Below, piece after piece: positions 11,755-22,254 of a stretch of 64,000 nt of DNA; position 1 is the first letter of the stretch, and the number at the start of each line of letters is the position of its first letter. The stretch covers positions 369,851,501 through 369,915,500 of the forward strand of contig CM057451.1 of NCBI GenBank assembly GCA_016271365.2, read 5' to 3'. The stretch comes from Neoceratodus forsteri (taxonomy: Eukaryota; Chordata; Ceratodontiformes; Ceratodontidae). The position numbers were made by a program, and so were the translations under genes. A model generated the notes under the pieces. It saw only the letters and a list, made by a program, of their open reading frames with translations, did not search any database and was not told where the DNA came from.

Positions 11755-11812
11755 TTAAAAGGGCAATGGAGAGCTGATCAGCAGTCCTTTGTTTGGAAAT
11801 GGTACCAAAACT

Positions 11813-12002
11813 CCTAGCCATTGGGATACAGGCAATGTTGGAGCCCTGCAGCGTTGCCTCATTGCATACCTTAATTGTTTGCGGTGGTATCCAGATCGGA
11901 GTGAGTTGCAGCTCTGGGGAGAACCCTTTGTTTCCTGGCCCACATGACCTTCAACAGCGGGCGGAGCATTTGCTTAATTGCTTGGGGTGGTATTCAGTTC
12001 AA
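11813..12002 (-). repeat. LINE-A 5' block, unit 2 plus the start of unit 3
   Basis: Unit 2 is 11813-11971. It is directly followed by the start of a further unit (TTAATTGCTTGGGGTGG at about 11972), which breaks off at 12002 where LINE-B begins. Its continuation is at 17155-17236. The spacing of the last two units is about 101 bp. Confidence 0.75.
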
Positions 12003-12514
12003 GTTCAAGTTTATTGCAGGAAAACTCCATTGAGCAAGCTCATTCACAAGGAGGTCCTGTGACATAAACACTTAAAGTACAAACACAGGTAGGTAATAAC
12101 AGTATATACATGAAATGCATGTTACATGATATAGGCTGGATATAAATACAAGGGTACCACATAGGGTGAACGCAGGTGATAAACATTAGACAGAGGCGCC
12201 GTAGGTCATACTGATAAATGAAACATGATGACTGGTGTGTGCAATACATATATTTTGGCAGCTAGAACAAACAACAGACTACAACTGATATGGGGGGAGG
12301 ATGATTTGATAGAGTAGCAGTGGGCGTAAGCATAGATAAAAGCCAGGAGTAGAAGGGAAGGGAAAGCAGTTAATATGACAAATCAGTTATACCTTACCAG
12401 TGGATAAATGTGGCACACATGGGGAAGGAAGAGACTTAATGACAGTTACAGGTGTCTTTTATTTTGGCTGAACTTAGCGATTTGTGAAGTTTATTGAAAC
12501 TGTGCTAGTTAGTT

Positions 12515-15357
12515 TCAGTATGGTTTGTAATTGGTTCCAAATGGAAGGAAGGGCATATGCAATATACGTGTACCAAAAGGAAGTCGCGTCCTTGGTATGT
12601 CAAGCATAATAAAGTCAGATTTTCTTAACGAGTATGCACTATGTGAGATACTAATAAGGGAAGAGAGATAGCTTGGCAATTTCTGCAGGAGCAGTTTAAG
12701 AGTCCATAGCCCAGCATGGAGCAGGTGTCTAGTAGTAAGGGATGTCCAACCAACAGCTGCATATAAGTCACAGTGGTGCGAACGGTAAGGGGAGTTGGTA
12801 ATGAACCATAACGCACGGTGATAAAGGATGTCCAGTTTATTTAGATTTGCAAGAGTGGTGGAGGAATAGATTACATTGCCATAGTCGGTAGGGGAGAAAA
12901 GTGGCCTGTACAAGCTTGTTTCGAGTTTCAAGGGGGAAAAGGGGCCTATTTCTGTAGAAGAAACCTAACCTTGCTTTTAACCTTCTAGAGACATCTTCGA
13001 CGTGGTCATTGAAAGATAATTTATTGTCGATCCAGATACCCAGATATTTAAATTTGGTTACAACTTCCAGAGGCTCGTTTATCGTGGTGACAATGAAGTC
13101 TTGGGCAAGGGTATTGGGGGGGCTTGTGCCAGCACTGCGGGAGAATATCATCGCTTTAGTTTTCTTAGCATTGAGCAGAAGCTTTGCCTTTATTAGATTA
13201 TGCTCAAGTTGTGCGAAGTCCGCTTGAAGCACTCCCTTGACTTCAGATAATGATGAGCCAGAAGTATACAACACAGTATCATCTACAAAAAAGTGCAGAT
13301 TGGACGTAGATATGTTAGCATCTAAGTCATTAATGTACAAAGAAAACAAGATAGGGCCTAAGATGGATCCTTGGGGGACTCCTCTTGCAACTGGCAAAGC
13401 AGCAGAAAAAAGCCTTCCGCCTTTACTTTTTGGAATCTTCCAGTTAGGTAGCTAGAGAACCATTGGGTGGTATGGTATGTGGCACCCAACTTTGCAAGGC
13501 AATTGACTAATAGTTTGTGATCAACAGTATCAAAAGCTTTGCTGAGGTCCAAAAAGACTGCACCAGTTACCTTCTTAGCATCAATAGCAGAGATCCAATC
13601 ATTGGTTACTTTTGCTAGTGCAGTGATTGTGCTATGATTAGCCTGGAAACCGGATTGAGCTTGGTTAATGAGAGAGAAGGGTTCCAAATGAGATTTTAAC
13701 TGAATACAGATCAGTTTTTCGAGAACTTTAGAAAGGATAGGCAATATGGAGATAGGCCTATAGTTGTTTACATCGCATGGGTCACCAGATTTAAATAGAG
13801 GGAGGATATGTGCTGATTTCCAGCAGGACGGCACAGTAACAGATGTAATGGAAAGATTGAAGATGTGGAGAATTGGGGTAGTGAGATGGACGTAGCCTGA
13901 CCTTAGGAAAAAGGGTTCCAAGACATCGTCCCCTGCGCTTTTTTTGGTGTCTAAGTTAAGAAGAAAATCTTCTACTTCTTTATAAGTTATCTCGCGCAGT
14001 TGGAAGGGGCTGGGTGCAGGACTAGATGTAGGGGGTGGGGTATGCTGGCTCACCGCAGCACCAGCATAAGGTGACGAGTCAAAAGCTAATCCAGCTGTGG
14101 CAAAGTGGGAGTTAAATTCCTCCAGGATTAGGGACTTGTTTTCCACAATCTTGCCCTTGCAACTATCTTTGTTGGGACAGAGGGGCCATGGGCTGTCCTT
14201 CTATAGCTTTGATAGTCTTCCATATTTTATGAGGGTTACCTTTAGCTTGTTCGAGAGTAGAAATATAATAGTTAGCTTTAGCAGAGCGAATTTTTTCACA
14301 CAGTTATTCCTGGCTGTTCTAAAGGCCTGCCAATCCAAAGATTCTTTGGAATGTCTAGCTTTGTCCCAGAGTTTATCTCGAGCTATAAGGGCTGCCTTGA
14401 GATCCGAGGTGAACCAGGGTTGGAATTGTTCTGCACTTAGTTTGATGAAAGGAGCATGCTATTTATTTATTGTAGTGAGTTTGTCATTAAGGATGTAAGC
14501 TGCCTTGTTGACATCTTTGGCTAGGTAGAGAGCTTGCCATCTGATCATGCTCAGGTCAGATAGGAAGTTTACTGCACTGAATTTGTGAAAGGATCTTTTT
14601 GTTATCAAGATGGGTTGCGGCCGGGTCTTAATTTGAGATCTTATGCAAGCAACAATTCCATGATCGCTCATGTCGTTGTGAAACACTGCCGAATGAGATA
14701 TTTTGTGTGGATGGGTGGTTAGTACCACATCTAGAATGGAACTGTTGGCAGTATTTAGAGTGTTGTTCCTAGTGGGTTCACTGACTAATTGCCCAAGACC
14801 TAGCTCGTCACAAAGGGTTTTGAGGCCGTGTGATTTAGGTGACAGCCAGTCCATATTTAGATCTCCTAGAAATATTGTTTCAGTTTTTGCATCTACGAAC
14901 ATGGATTTCAAAAGATTAAGGACTTCATCACTACCAGACGGGGGTCTATAGCCACCTAGGATAGTGATACATTCCAAGGAGGGGAGATGAAGGCTCAGCG
15001 AAACTAACTCAAATTCCTTGGCTAGAGATTTGCAACTAATATGGGTGACCAAGTACTTAGATTTGGCATAGATAACCACACCCCCGGCTCTAGACTCTCT
15101 ATCTGCTCTAAATAAATTATAGCCCTGCAGTGATATTTGTTGATCAGTGTTCATCTTTTTTAACCACGACTCAGTAATTATGATAAGGTCAGGGTTAACG
15201 TGTGCAGCCCAGGCTTGCAGCTGTACAAGTTTTTTAGGCAGGCTTAAATGTTGACCAACATCATTTGAGACCTGTGGCCTCAGCAAAATCGATGGCGAGG
15301 TAGGTTGTGGGGGGCAGGGTTGAGCTCCACATTTCCTGAGCAGAGAAGAAGCAGAAG
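12515..15357 (-). pseudogene. LINE-B ORF2: 2A remnant, endonuclease, RT (broken)
   Basis: The endonuclease is one open frame (14459-15286): IIITESWLKK, RAGGVVIYAKS, GDLNMDWLS and MSDHGIV, so the catalytic residues are largely present. The linker near 14150-14460 has stops. RT follows in 13358-14146 with KKSAGDDVLEP, NNYRPISILPILSKVLEK and FLDLSKAFDTVDHKLL. Another frame (12837-13397) has GVPQGSILGPILFSLYINDL and the catalytic box as FVDD (FADD with A to V), and the C-terminal domain is in 12515-12931. About three frame breaks separate the blocks. It is younger-looking than LINE-A but not active as it stands. Confidence 0.9.
15310..15357 (-). other. 2A-type motif, near-canonical
   Basis: Reads LLLLLCSGNVELNPAP: hydrophobic leucines followed by G-N-V-E-L-N-P-A-P. 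This differs from the 2A signature by D to N and by G to A in the last NPGP. It lies 24 bp upstream of the endonuclease frame but one frame off, so there is an indel between them. Confidence 0.7.
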
Positions 15358-16837
15358 TATAACTTTCTTTAAGGAGCTTATAAGAATCGAGACTGCTTTT
15401 TTTATTTCTTCAGCAACCCATATCGTGCTGCGCAAGAGGCGGCACCACTGTAATAACAGTTGATCGTGATCAATGTAAGTGCTTGAACAGACATAGGTGA
15501 GGACAGTAGCAAGGGGGTGTAGGCTAACCGGGGGGAATAGGCTAAAAGGGGAGAGGAGAATGACATAGTGTCTGCACGGTAGACCGTTATAACATTAGGT
15601 ATTGATAAGGTACATTGGAGAACTGAATTGCATTGAGGTACTTCGAATTGCACTGTATTGCTGAGAACTCTGCACCTTGGGAGCAATAAAAACACAATAA
15701 GGAGAGCCATGGTCCCAGATTGAGTGGTCTCGTGATTTGTATTAGTGCAATATTTTCTAGGCAAGTAATTTGCCCACCTAGGTACTCACTTAAAACCTAG
15801 ATGAGAAAATACAGCAGAAAGGGGAACAAGGAGAGCAGGAGCAGCTTAGTTAGTGGCGGGTCTCAAGAGATATTCACACAGGGCAGCCTTATTGGCCACA
15901 CTCAGATACCAATCATAGGTTGGCAGCAGTCGAAACTAGGCCAATGAAGCAGTAATATGATATAGGAGGCGGATCATGAGTGTATTTAAAGGAGGCCTGG
16001 GAGAGGGGGGTGGTGGGGTGGGAGAAAATTTCAGGTCAGAGCGAGAGCTGAGAAGTCAGAATTAAGAAGGGAACACTGTAACAGGCTATAGAGAAGGTGC
16101 CCCAATCAGAGCAAAGCAGGCATACCAATCACAATCCTCCTATGGCAGTGCCGCACCAATCAAGGGTGCCCAGGCGTGCTGGCTCTCTACAGAGGATTCT
16201 GTCAGTATCTATCGGTATGACAGCGCAGCATAGGTAATAATAGGGTGCTCAGCGTCTATCTGACTTGAGACTGAAGGGTGGATGGCAGACACTGAGGGCT
16301 TCCTGTTTTCAGCTGCAGAGCTGTCGCACAGGCAGTTTTAAGGAAGTTGTCAGCCTGTTGAGTGAAGCTTAGGGGAACCTCAACTACAACCACCCCTTGT
16401 AGCAGCACCGGGAAAGAAGTAGAATGATAATGCAGTCCATATTGCCCACGAATGAGTACAGTGATTTATGTAGAAGACCAAGAATCCCTCTAGTGGCAGC
16501 TCTGTATAACCTGCTAATGGAAAACTAGCCACTTAAAAAAAAACAAAAAAGTAGAAAAAAGTAGTTAGACTTATCGGCACCAAGGCAGAGTGCTTGGATG
16601 GGGGGGCGCTGCAGGAAGAGCAGTCAGACAGAAGAGGTGTGAGCACTTTAAAACAGTAGTAGAAATTACAATCCAGCTAATACAGTTGAAAAACTTCTAA
16701 TTACACAGTTGAAATGTGCTTAGTTCTATCGAAAATCTAACAAAGTGCCAGGTGTCTATAGCAGGGGAAAAGTCCTGGCCAATCAGAGTGGGTTTGCTGG
16801 AAGCACCCGTGTTCCGATTGGCTGCACTGTCCCGTAC
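15358..16837 (-). promoter_or_regulatory. LINE-B 5' UTR with a cluster of CCAAT boxes
   Basis: No long coding frame. Eight CCAAT or ATTGG pentamers, six of them as CCAATCA or CCAATGA-like NF-Y-type sites, lie at about 15891, 15909, 15940, 16102, 16125, 16155, 16779 and 16817. A block at 16482-16500 (CCCTCTAGTGGCAGC on the plus strand) resembles the core of a CTCF site and is shared with LINE-A 5' UTRs. The location between the 5' monomers and the 2A start fits a promoter or 5' UTR of this LINE. Regulatory function is inferred. Confidence 0.55.
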
Positions 16838-17146
16838 CTTCCAAAGGAGCTGCAGGCGGGTGTCCTGGTCTTGGTCGGTGGCTGGCTGGGTGCCGGCCGA
16901 CCGTGGGTGAGCTGAAACAGCCCTGTTCAGGGGCAGGCAGCTTCCAAAGGAGCTGCAGGCGGGTGTCCTGGTCTTGGTCGGTGGCTGGCTGGGTGCCGGC
17001 TGACCGTGGGTGAGCTGAAACAGCCCTGTTCAGGGGCAGGCAGCTTCCAAAGGAGCTGCAGGCGGGTGTCCTGGTCTTGGTCGGTGGCTGGCTGGGTGCC
17101 GGCCGACCGTGGGTGAGCTGAAACAGCCCTGTTCAGGGGCAGGCAA
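16838..17146 (-). repeat. Three 103-bp tandem monomers at the LINE-B 5' end
   Basis: Units 16838-16940, 16941-17043 and 17044-17146 are nearly identical (I see one C/T difference before the last few bases). They are G+C-rich and begin with CTTCCAAAGGAGCTGC on the plus strand. They end 8 bp before the element boundary, so they occupy the extreme 5' end of LINE-B, as promoter monomers do in mouse L1. Confidence 0.92.
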
Positions 17147-17154
17147 CTGCAATT

Positions 17155-17240
17155 AGTTCGGAGTGAGTTGCAGCTCTGGGGAGGATCCTTTGTTTCCTGG
17201 CCCTTGCAACATTCACCTGTGGGGTGAGCATTTGCTGTGC
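17155..17240 (-). repeat. Right half of the LINE-A 5' unit split by LINE-B
   Basis: Continues the unit broken at 12002: GGAGTGAGTTGCAGCTCTGG and then CCTTTGTTTCCTGGCCC match 11900-11950. This fixes the right edge of the LINE-B insertion. Confidence 0.8.
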
Positions 17241-17885
17241 TTTGCTACTGAGGCACAAAATAAATCCAGTTTATAAAATGACATACACACAACCACAAGG
17301 CATTCCTTAACCACTGGAGCTGGCATATTGCATTGATAACAGGGTGTCTTGGGGAAGGGGGAACAATGCTGAATATAGTATGTACATCAAATTATGAAAG
17401 TTTACCCTAGTGAAACCACTGCATCTTCATTGTACAGCACAATGTGATTTACTCCTTCTCCATATAGTGATGTCACCAGCACAACCCAGGGTCAGCAGCA
17501 ACACCAGGCTCAGTGTAGAAGCTTTGGTGCATCACACAGTTTTTAGGAGCTCAAAATACAAACACCAATTGCAGAGAACATTACAGAAACACAAAACAAG
17601 ATCAGTGCAGGAAGGGGAAATGTATGCATGAATGTTAAAAGGACCGCAGAAGGTCCTCTTTAAATTCAAATCGTATAAAATTAAGGAAATGAAAAATTAG
17701 GGTTGTAAGTCTCCGAAATCATAGCAAATATGTGATGTGATGTTTTTCTGAGTTTCAATGATTATGCAGTGCAGGGTTGTTGTTACTCTAATATCAGCAC
17801 TCTCTGTGCAAGCATTGTTATATTATTTACATTGTGTGATAAGACAGTGATGATATTAGGATAAGGCCAAGCCTGCATTGTATTA
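17241..17885. other. Unassigned non-coding stretch
   Basis: Only short chance frames. No repeat or element end recognised. Confidence 0.4.
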
Positions 17886-18029
17886 TTGTGGAAATCTGTC
17901 TGCCTGTATCTGTATTTGTTTCTATCTATCTATCTATCTAGCTATCTAGCTATCTGTCTATCTATCGCTCTCCCTCTCGCTCTCTCTCTCTTATCTAACA
18001 ATATCAATCTATGTCTGTCCGTCTATGTA

Positions 18030-18067
<38 letters not shown>

Positions 18068-18290
18068 ACAGTCTCTATCTGCCTCTGTCTCTATCTCTAT
18101 CTCTCTCTCTCTATCTAGCTATCTATCTAGCTATCTATCTTGACAATATCTATCTGTATGTCTATCTATCTATCTATCTGCTGACCATATTTATCTGTCT
18201 GTTTATCTGTCTGTATCTGTATTTCTTACTATCTGTCTCTCTATCTTTCTATTGACAATATCTGTCCATCTGTCTATCTATTTACCTAAG
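17886..18290. repeat. Compound microsatellite (TCTA)n, (TA)n, (TC)n
   Basis: Long interrupted run of ATCT tetranucleotides with a pure (TA)n core at about 18032-18065 and CT-rich segments. It produces spurious frames rich in Leu-Ser-Ile-Tyr. Confidence 0.97.
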
Positions 18291-18854
18291 CACAGGAGCT
18301 ATCTGTCTGTGTGTTAATCTGCGTAGTCACTGCAGTACTTACCCATGCCTGGGATACTCACACTCCCATTAAAAAATATAGGTGTAACCTCCCCTATAAA
18401 TGGGGGTTCCCGAAAAGTTTTCCACGAGCTCACCTAATTGCTCACTGCCTGGTTGGTGTTCGGCACTAAGGCTGTTTAAATGTTGTTGCCAGTGAGCGCC
18501 TTTAAAGCCTCCACGTACTGTCTCTTTAAGTGCTGACCGATTGCAGATGCAATTATTCTAAATGGGGGGTCTGAGTGTTTCTCTGCTTGAGTCCCGCCCG
18601 GTCTGCTGAATAATTGCTCCATTTCTGCCATCGCTAATGGTGCAGAGGGAGCCCTGCTGAAAGATGTAACTAATTGCTGGTAATCATTTAGACTAGTGAT
18701 GAAAATGGAGTTTGTTCTAACCTGCCTTTCTTTGCAGCAAGGACTGTTTCTGTTTAACTCCACCATATTGGTCCTGAACTGCCACACTGGACCAATCAGT
18801 ACTTTAGGATTCTAAAGTGGATCCTGTTATAGTGGGACTGTGTGGTGCCAGACT

Positions 18855-18868
18855 CTGGGAATTGTAGT
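18855..18868 (-). promoter_or_regulatory. ZNF143-like (SPH) site
   Basis: The minus strand reads ACTACAATTCCCAG, the exact core of the ZNF143/STAF recognition sequence. It sits between two CCAAT boxes (18789 and 18919). The flanks are less conserved. Chance occurrence is possible. Confidence 0.4.
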
Positions 18869-19313
18869 TTTGGACGTTTGCACCAACAGGGAGAGCATGT
18901 TGTGACTGACAGCAGAACCGACCAATCGAACCTTTTGGATCTAAATGTAATGCCCTGAGCTGTCTGCTGGCAAGCCAGATCTAAGTTGGAAGCTGTGAAA
19001 GCAACAGCTTGTGTGTTTGAGCGGCCGTTTTGCGCAGTAGTTCGTGCGGGAGAACTGTGGAAGGCCTGCCCTCTGGCCTACTGGTTTGTTTCTGCCCTGA
19101 GAGGGAGAGAAAAAGTACTTTCGGACTAAATCCAAGTTTGTGAGAGTGAAAGAAGCCATCAAGGTTTAACCAGGCTCAACCTGTAAAAGACCGAGGATTT
19201 TGCTGAATGCGATCAGCCTGTCAGGAATTCCAGCCACTTCTGAGCTCCCAGAGTATGCAGAGACTTGAGATCATGACTGGGGAGCATTTGGCCTGGTAAA
19301 GTTAGAATTCTGG

Positions 19314-19597
19314 TATATAAATGTGCTGTGTACTGAAAGAGAATCGCAATTTAGTTGGGCTGCATGTAAGTTGTGTGCTGCTGACTTGTACATGTGAATG
19401 TGTTGTGTTTCCCACTGTGCGAACTGCATGTTGCTGGCTTGTACATATAAATGTGCTGTGAACTGGAGGGGGGTCACAATCTGGTTTTCCCCAGCTTGAA
19501 CTGTGTGCTGCTGGCATTTTACATATAAATGTGCTGTGTACTAAAGGGGAGTCGCGATCTGGTTTCCCCCGAGCTGAGTTGTGTGCTGAGGGCTGGA
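19314..19597 (+). repeat. About 78-bp tandem repeat, four units (one shortened)
   Basis: The phrase TACATATAAATGTGCTGTG or close variants starts near 19314, 19389, 19442 and 19520, each followed by GGTTTCCCC-like and TTGTGTGCTG words. Spacing is 75, 53 and 78 bp. Confidence 0.8.
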
Positions 19598-20185
19598 AGT
19601 TATACACAGCTCAATTCGGACTGAATCCGCTGCTGCCTAATGCAGTTAGGCCCTGCCACGAGGGCCTTGTCTCCCTGCTCCACTGCATAGAGAAAATCCA
19701 TCGAGAGGGACCTGCCAAGGGTTCAGCCCCCTGCTCCATGCCTGAACAGGAACGACGCAGAAGTGACTCGTGTGGGCCCTGCTTCTTCTGGCAATCCAGA
19801 AAATCCAACTATCATCTCGACCACCGTCCATCCTGTGTTCAGTCTTGGGTACCGTGAGTAACTATCAGGGTAGCTCCCTGCAACCATCTTTTAAATCAAA
19901 AAAGTGTGTCACCTGATTATTTTGTTGTGTTGTTTCCACGAACTGAGCCCTCCGACTCCGGATTTACAATTAGAAAGGGTGCATGTTATTTATTTTTCCT
20001 CAAAGGGCCCCTACCAGCTGCAATGCCGGCCTACCCTGGGCAATGGTCCTGGCTATCCCCCCTCTCCATCCTGGGTACCCAGAGAGTGTGACTGATAGGG
20101 ACACTGACTGCATGCACAACTGTGATATTTATAGTGTGATTAAGCCAATTAACCTGATTACCCCCATCCTTGTTAAAGCCCTCTG

Positions 20186-20191
20186 AATAAA
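20186..20191 (+). terminator. Possible polyadenylation signal AATAAA
   Basis: AATAAA followed within 20 bp by a T-rich stretch. It lies about 470 bp before the gag start, as expected for the R region of an LTR, but the LTR itself is unproven. Confidence 0.3.
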
Positions 20192-20509
20192 TCAGATCTA
20201 CTTTTTTTTACGCAATTTACATTGACTATGGTATCTTTTTTATGCCTAAGGTATTGCATAGTTGTTGTTTTTTTGTCTTGCATCACCTTATTTTACAGGG
20301 AGTCCCCAGAGCCAAGCTGAAGGAACCAGTCCTGGGGGTAAGTGCTAATTCTAGGTGTATGTGTAAAGCCTATCAGGGGTATTGGGAAGGTAAACATTGT
20401 GTACTGTGTGGGCCACTAGCAGGAGACAAAGGGGGTCACAGTGTCCCAGAGGGCTGTGGCCTGGTTAGTCAGACTGATACCAACCCTGCCCTTTGGGTGG
20501 AGGCACCCA

Positions 20510-20594
20510 TCACTGAACCTAGGCCCCTTAACCTGCTACTAGTCAAGCAGGCAGAGGTAGTAGCCCTTGGGCTAGTGCCACCTAGGGGTTACAT
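20510..20594 (+). repeat. 85-bp block duplicated at 30972-31056 (copy 1)
   Basis: Starts TCACTGAACCTAGG and ends GGGGTTACAT. The two copies have the same length, no indels and about five substitutions. This copy is in the leader of the gypsy element, the other just after its far end. Confidence 0.9.
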
Positions 20595-20616
20595 CTTGGA
20601 GGCACCACTGGGATTA

Positions 20617-20633
20617 GCGTCCTCTAGTGGCCA
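20617..20633 (-). promoter_or_regulatory. CTCF-like site in the gypsy leader
   Basis: The plus strand reads GCGTCCTCTAGTGGCCA, one base from a strong reverse-oriented CTCF core (GCGCCCTCTAGTGGCCA). It sits 27 bp before the gag ATG. A second weaker CCACCTAGGGG lies at about 20579 inside the 85-bp block. Binding is not shown. Confidence 0.4.
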
Positions 20634-20659
20634 AACATACGAATTGTTGTTAAAAATAA

Positions 20660-22230
20660 ATGGCTACCCCAACAGAAATGGCTGTACACCAGTTGGTAGG
20701 GTGGTGTACTGGGCAGGAGATTGTCCCCCAAAATGCTATACTTATACTGGATATTCCCCTGGGTACCGATAAGGGCACTGTAGAGGGAATACTCTCCAAA
20801 GTTGAATGTTTACAAAATCCTGTGGTGGTGAGTTGACAGGCTAATCTGCTCGCCCAAACTTTTGTGGCCTTAGTACTGTGTAGTGACCCAGTAGAGAGTT
20901 CCAAAGTGCCAGGGACTATTACCCCAGAAGGAGCCCTCACTGCCTGGAGAGTGATAACTAGAGACAGTAAAGACCCCGGGGAGGATGAGCCCCCCCCACT
21001 ATCTGAGACTTTTGAGGAGAAATTTGCTAAGTTGTTGCTGGAGGAAGGGAAAACCGAGGAAGACTTTAAGAAACTATTCCTGCCACCTGGGGGTGTTCCT
21101 CCCCTAACACCCCCCTCCCACTCCGGCACCCATTGTTGCCACACCTTCTGTGCCCATGCCAATGACGGCCCCTATATCTGTACCTACCATTAGTCATGAC
21201 TCTTACAAAAGGTTGAGAATCTTCTCGGGCACCCTCCCCACCCCCCAGGAGGGAAGATGACTGGGAGACCTGGATAGACTATGTTGCCCCTCTAGTACTG
21301 GAGTGGCAATGCTCGGAAGCAGAGAAGTGAAAGAGGTTGAGTGAGAGCCTCTGAGGTCCTGCCCTGGCTACCATTTGTGTCAAATGGGCCAATAACCCTG
21401 AAGCAACTGCACAGGACTAGCTTGAGGCATTGGAGAATGTGTATGGGAGCTCGGATTCAGATGAGGATCTGTGGTGGAGGGTAAGAAACACCCAGCAGTA
21501 CCCAGGGGAATTGTTGTCTGTGTATGTACCTCGGCTTGAAAAGTTGCTGCAAGAGTGCCTCAGAAAGGGTAGTTTGCCAGCAACTGAATTAGACCGAACC
21601 AGGCTGGACCGAATCCTTAAATCTGCCCCATTTTCAGAATTGTTGTTGCTTCAGTTGCACCTGGCCAACCGACTGGAATCGTCACCCTCCTATAATAAGC
21701 TAATGAGAGAAATTCAGGGGGTTGAGCAAAGGCAACCCCATAGGGAAATTGCACTAATAGCTGCTGCTACTGCACGAGTGACCGAGGGTGACCCACCAAG
21801 TGAGGTTCAGGGGCAAAAGTCGGTACCTAGTGAGCACTCTGAGAAGGCAAAGGACTTCCCGCCCTGGGCCCAGTTTTGGAAAGACAAACTACTGAAGGAG
21901 GTCTGAGAGATGAAAGTAGGCATCCCTGCAAGAATTTCCCCTGTGGAACCAGACTCGGATTCTGCTCAGGCCGTGACTGCCATGGGGTTGGGGGTGCACC
22001 CTCAGGCATCCTATAACAAGGATCGCTCTCAGGCTGAAATCAAAGAATTGACTGTCACCCTAAAGGAACTATTGAGACACATTGCGTCCCTCTCAACGCT
22101 GCCAGCAGATATGGGACCCCAACCTCTTGCTAATACTTCAGTTCCTCAGGCAATGTTCTCTCCAAGGATAACACAGGAGTCTATCATGTGTCACAGCTGT
22201 GGAAAAGATGGCCATATGAAGAGGGAATGA
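20660..22230 (+). pseudogene. gypsy gag, PNMA-like (N-domain, capsid, zinc knuckle), broken
   Basis: The best start is ATG 20660, because the frame from it matches the N-terminal RRM-like part of PNMA proteins (GWCTGQ, then NAILILDIPLGT). The frame meets a TGA at about 20807 but stays alignable to 21193. A one-base shift near 21250 leads into a capsid-like region (WETWIDYVAPLVLEW, SEAEK, then ENVYGSS at 21433 and RLEKLLQECL at 21532) that follows PNMA capsids block by block. The frame runs to 21906 and again in 21910-22230. The end is a CCHC knuckle, CHSCGKDGHMKRE, whose fourth ligand position is now TGA (22228). Gag would form the particle that packages the RNA. Confidence 0.85.
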
Positions 22231-22254
22231 CGGTCTCAGAAGGACATAGAGAAA

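Larger units (their letters stand above)
12003..17154 (-). mobile_element. LINE-B, apparently full-length insertion of about 5.15 kb (B1)
   Basis: Minus-strand APE-type LINE inserted into a LINE-A 5' repeat unit. The 3' end (plus-strand left edge) is a (TTGAAC)n-type tail after CAATAAACTTGAACTTG. The interrupted host repeat resumes at 17155, so both ends can be placed by comparison with the uninterrupted unit at 11880. The five bases AGTTC flank both sides and are a candidate target-site duplication. Order from the 5' end: three 103-bp tandem monomers (17146-16838), a CCAAT-rich UTR, a 2A-like motif, endonuclease, RT and 3' UTR. This is the best-preserved element structure in the window. Confidence 0.85.
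18291..20659 (+). other. Candidate 5' LTR or leader region of the gypsy element
   Basis: No gene. The stretch directly upstream of gag has promoter-like features: CCAATCA-type boxes at 18789 and 18919, a ZNF143-like site at 18855-18868, a tandem repeat at 19314-19597, and an AATAAA signal at 20186-20191 followed by T-rich sequence. That order would suit an LTR plus leader. However, I find no second LTR after 30398, no clear primer-binding site and no TG...CA ends, so the boundaries and even the identity are inferred. Confidence 0.35.

Noticed and set aside
17886..18290. CRISPR-like or regulatory repeat
   Set aside because: Plain tetranucleotide and TA microsatellite with no spacers.
20242..20772. 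176-codon frame upstream of gag as a separate protein
   Set aside because: It runs through the leader in a different frame from gag, shows no domain, and part of it is the duplicated 85-bp non-coding block.
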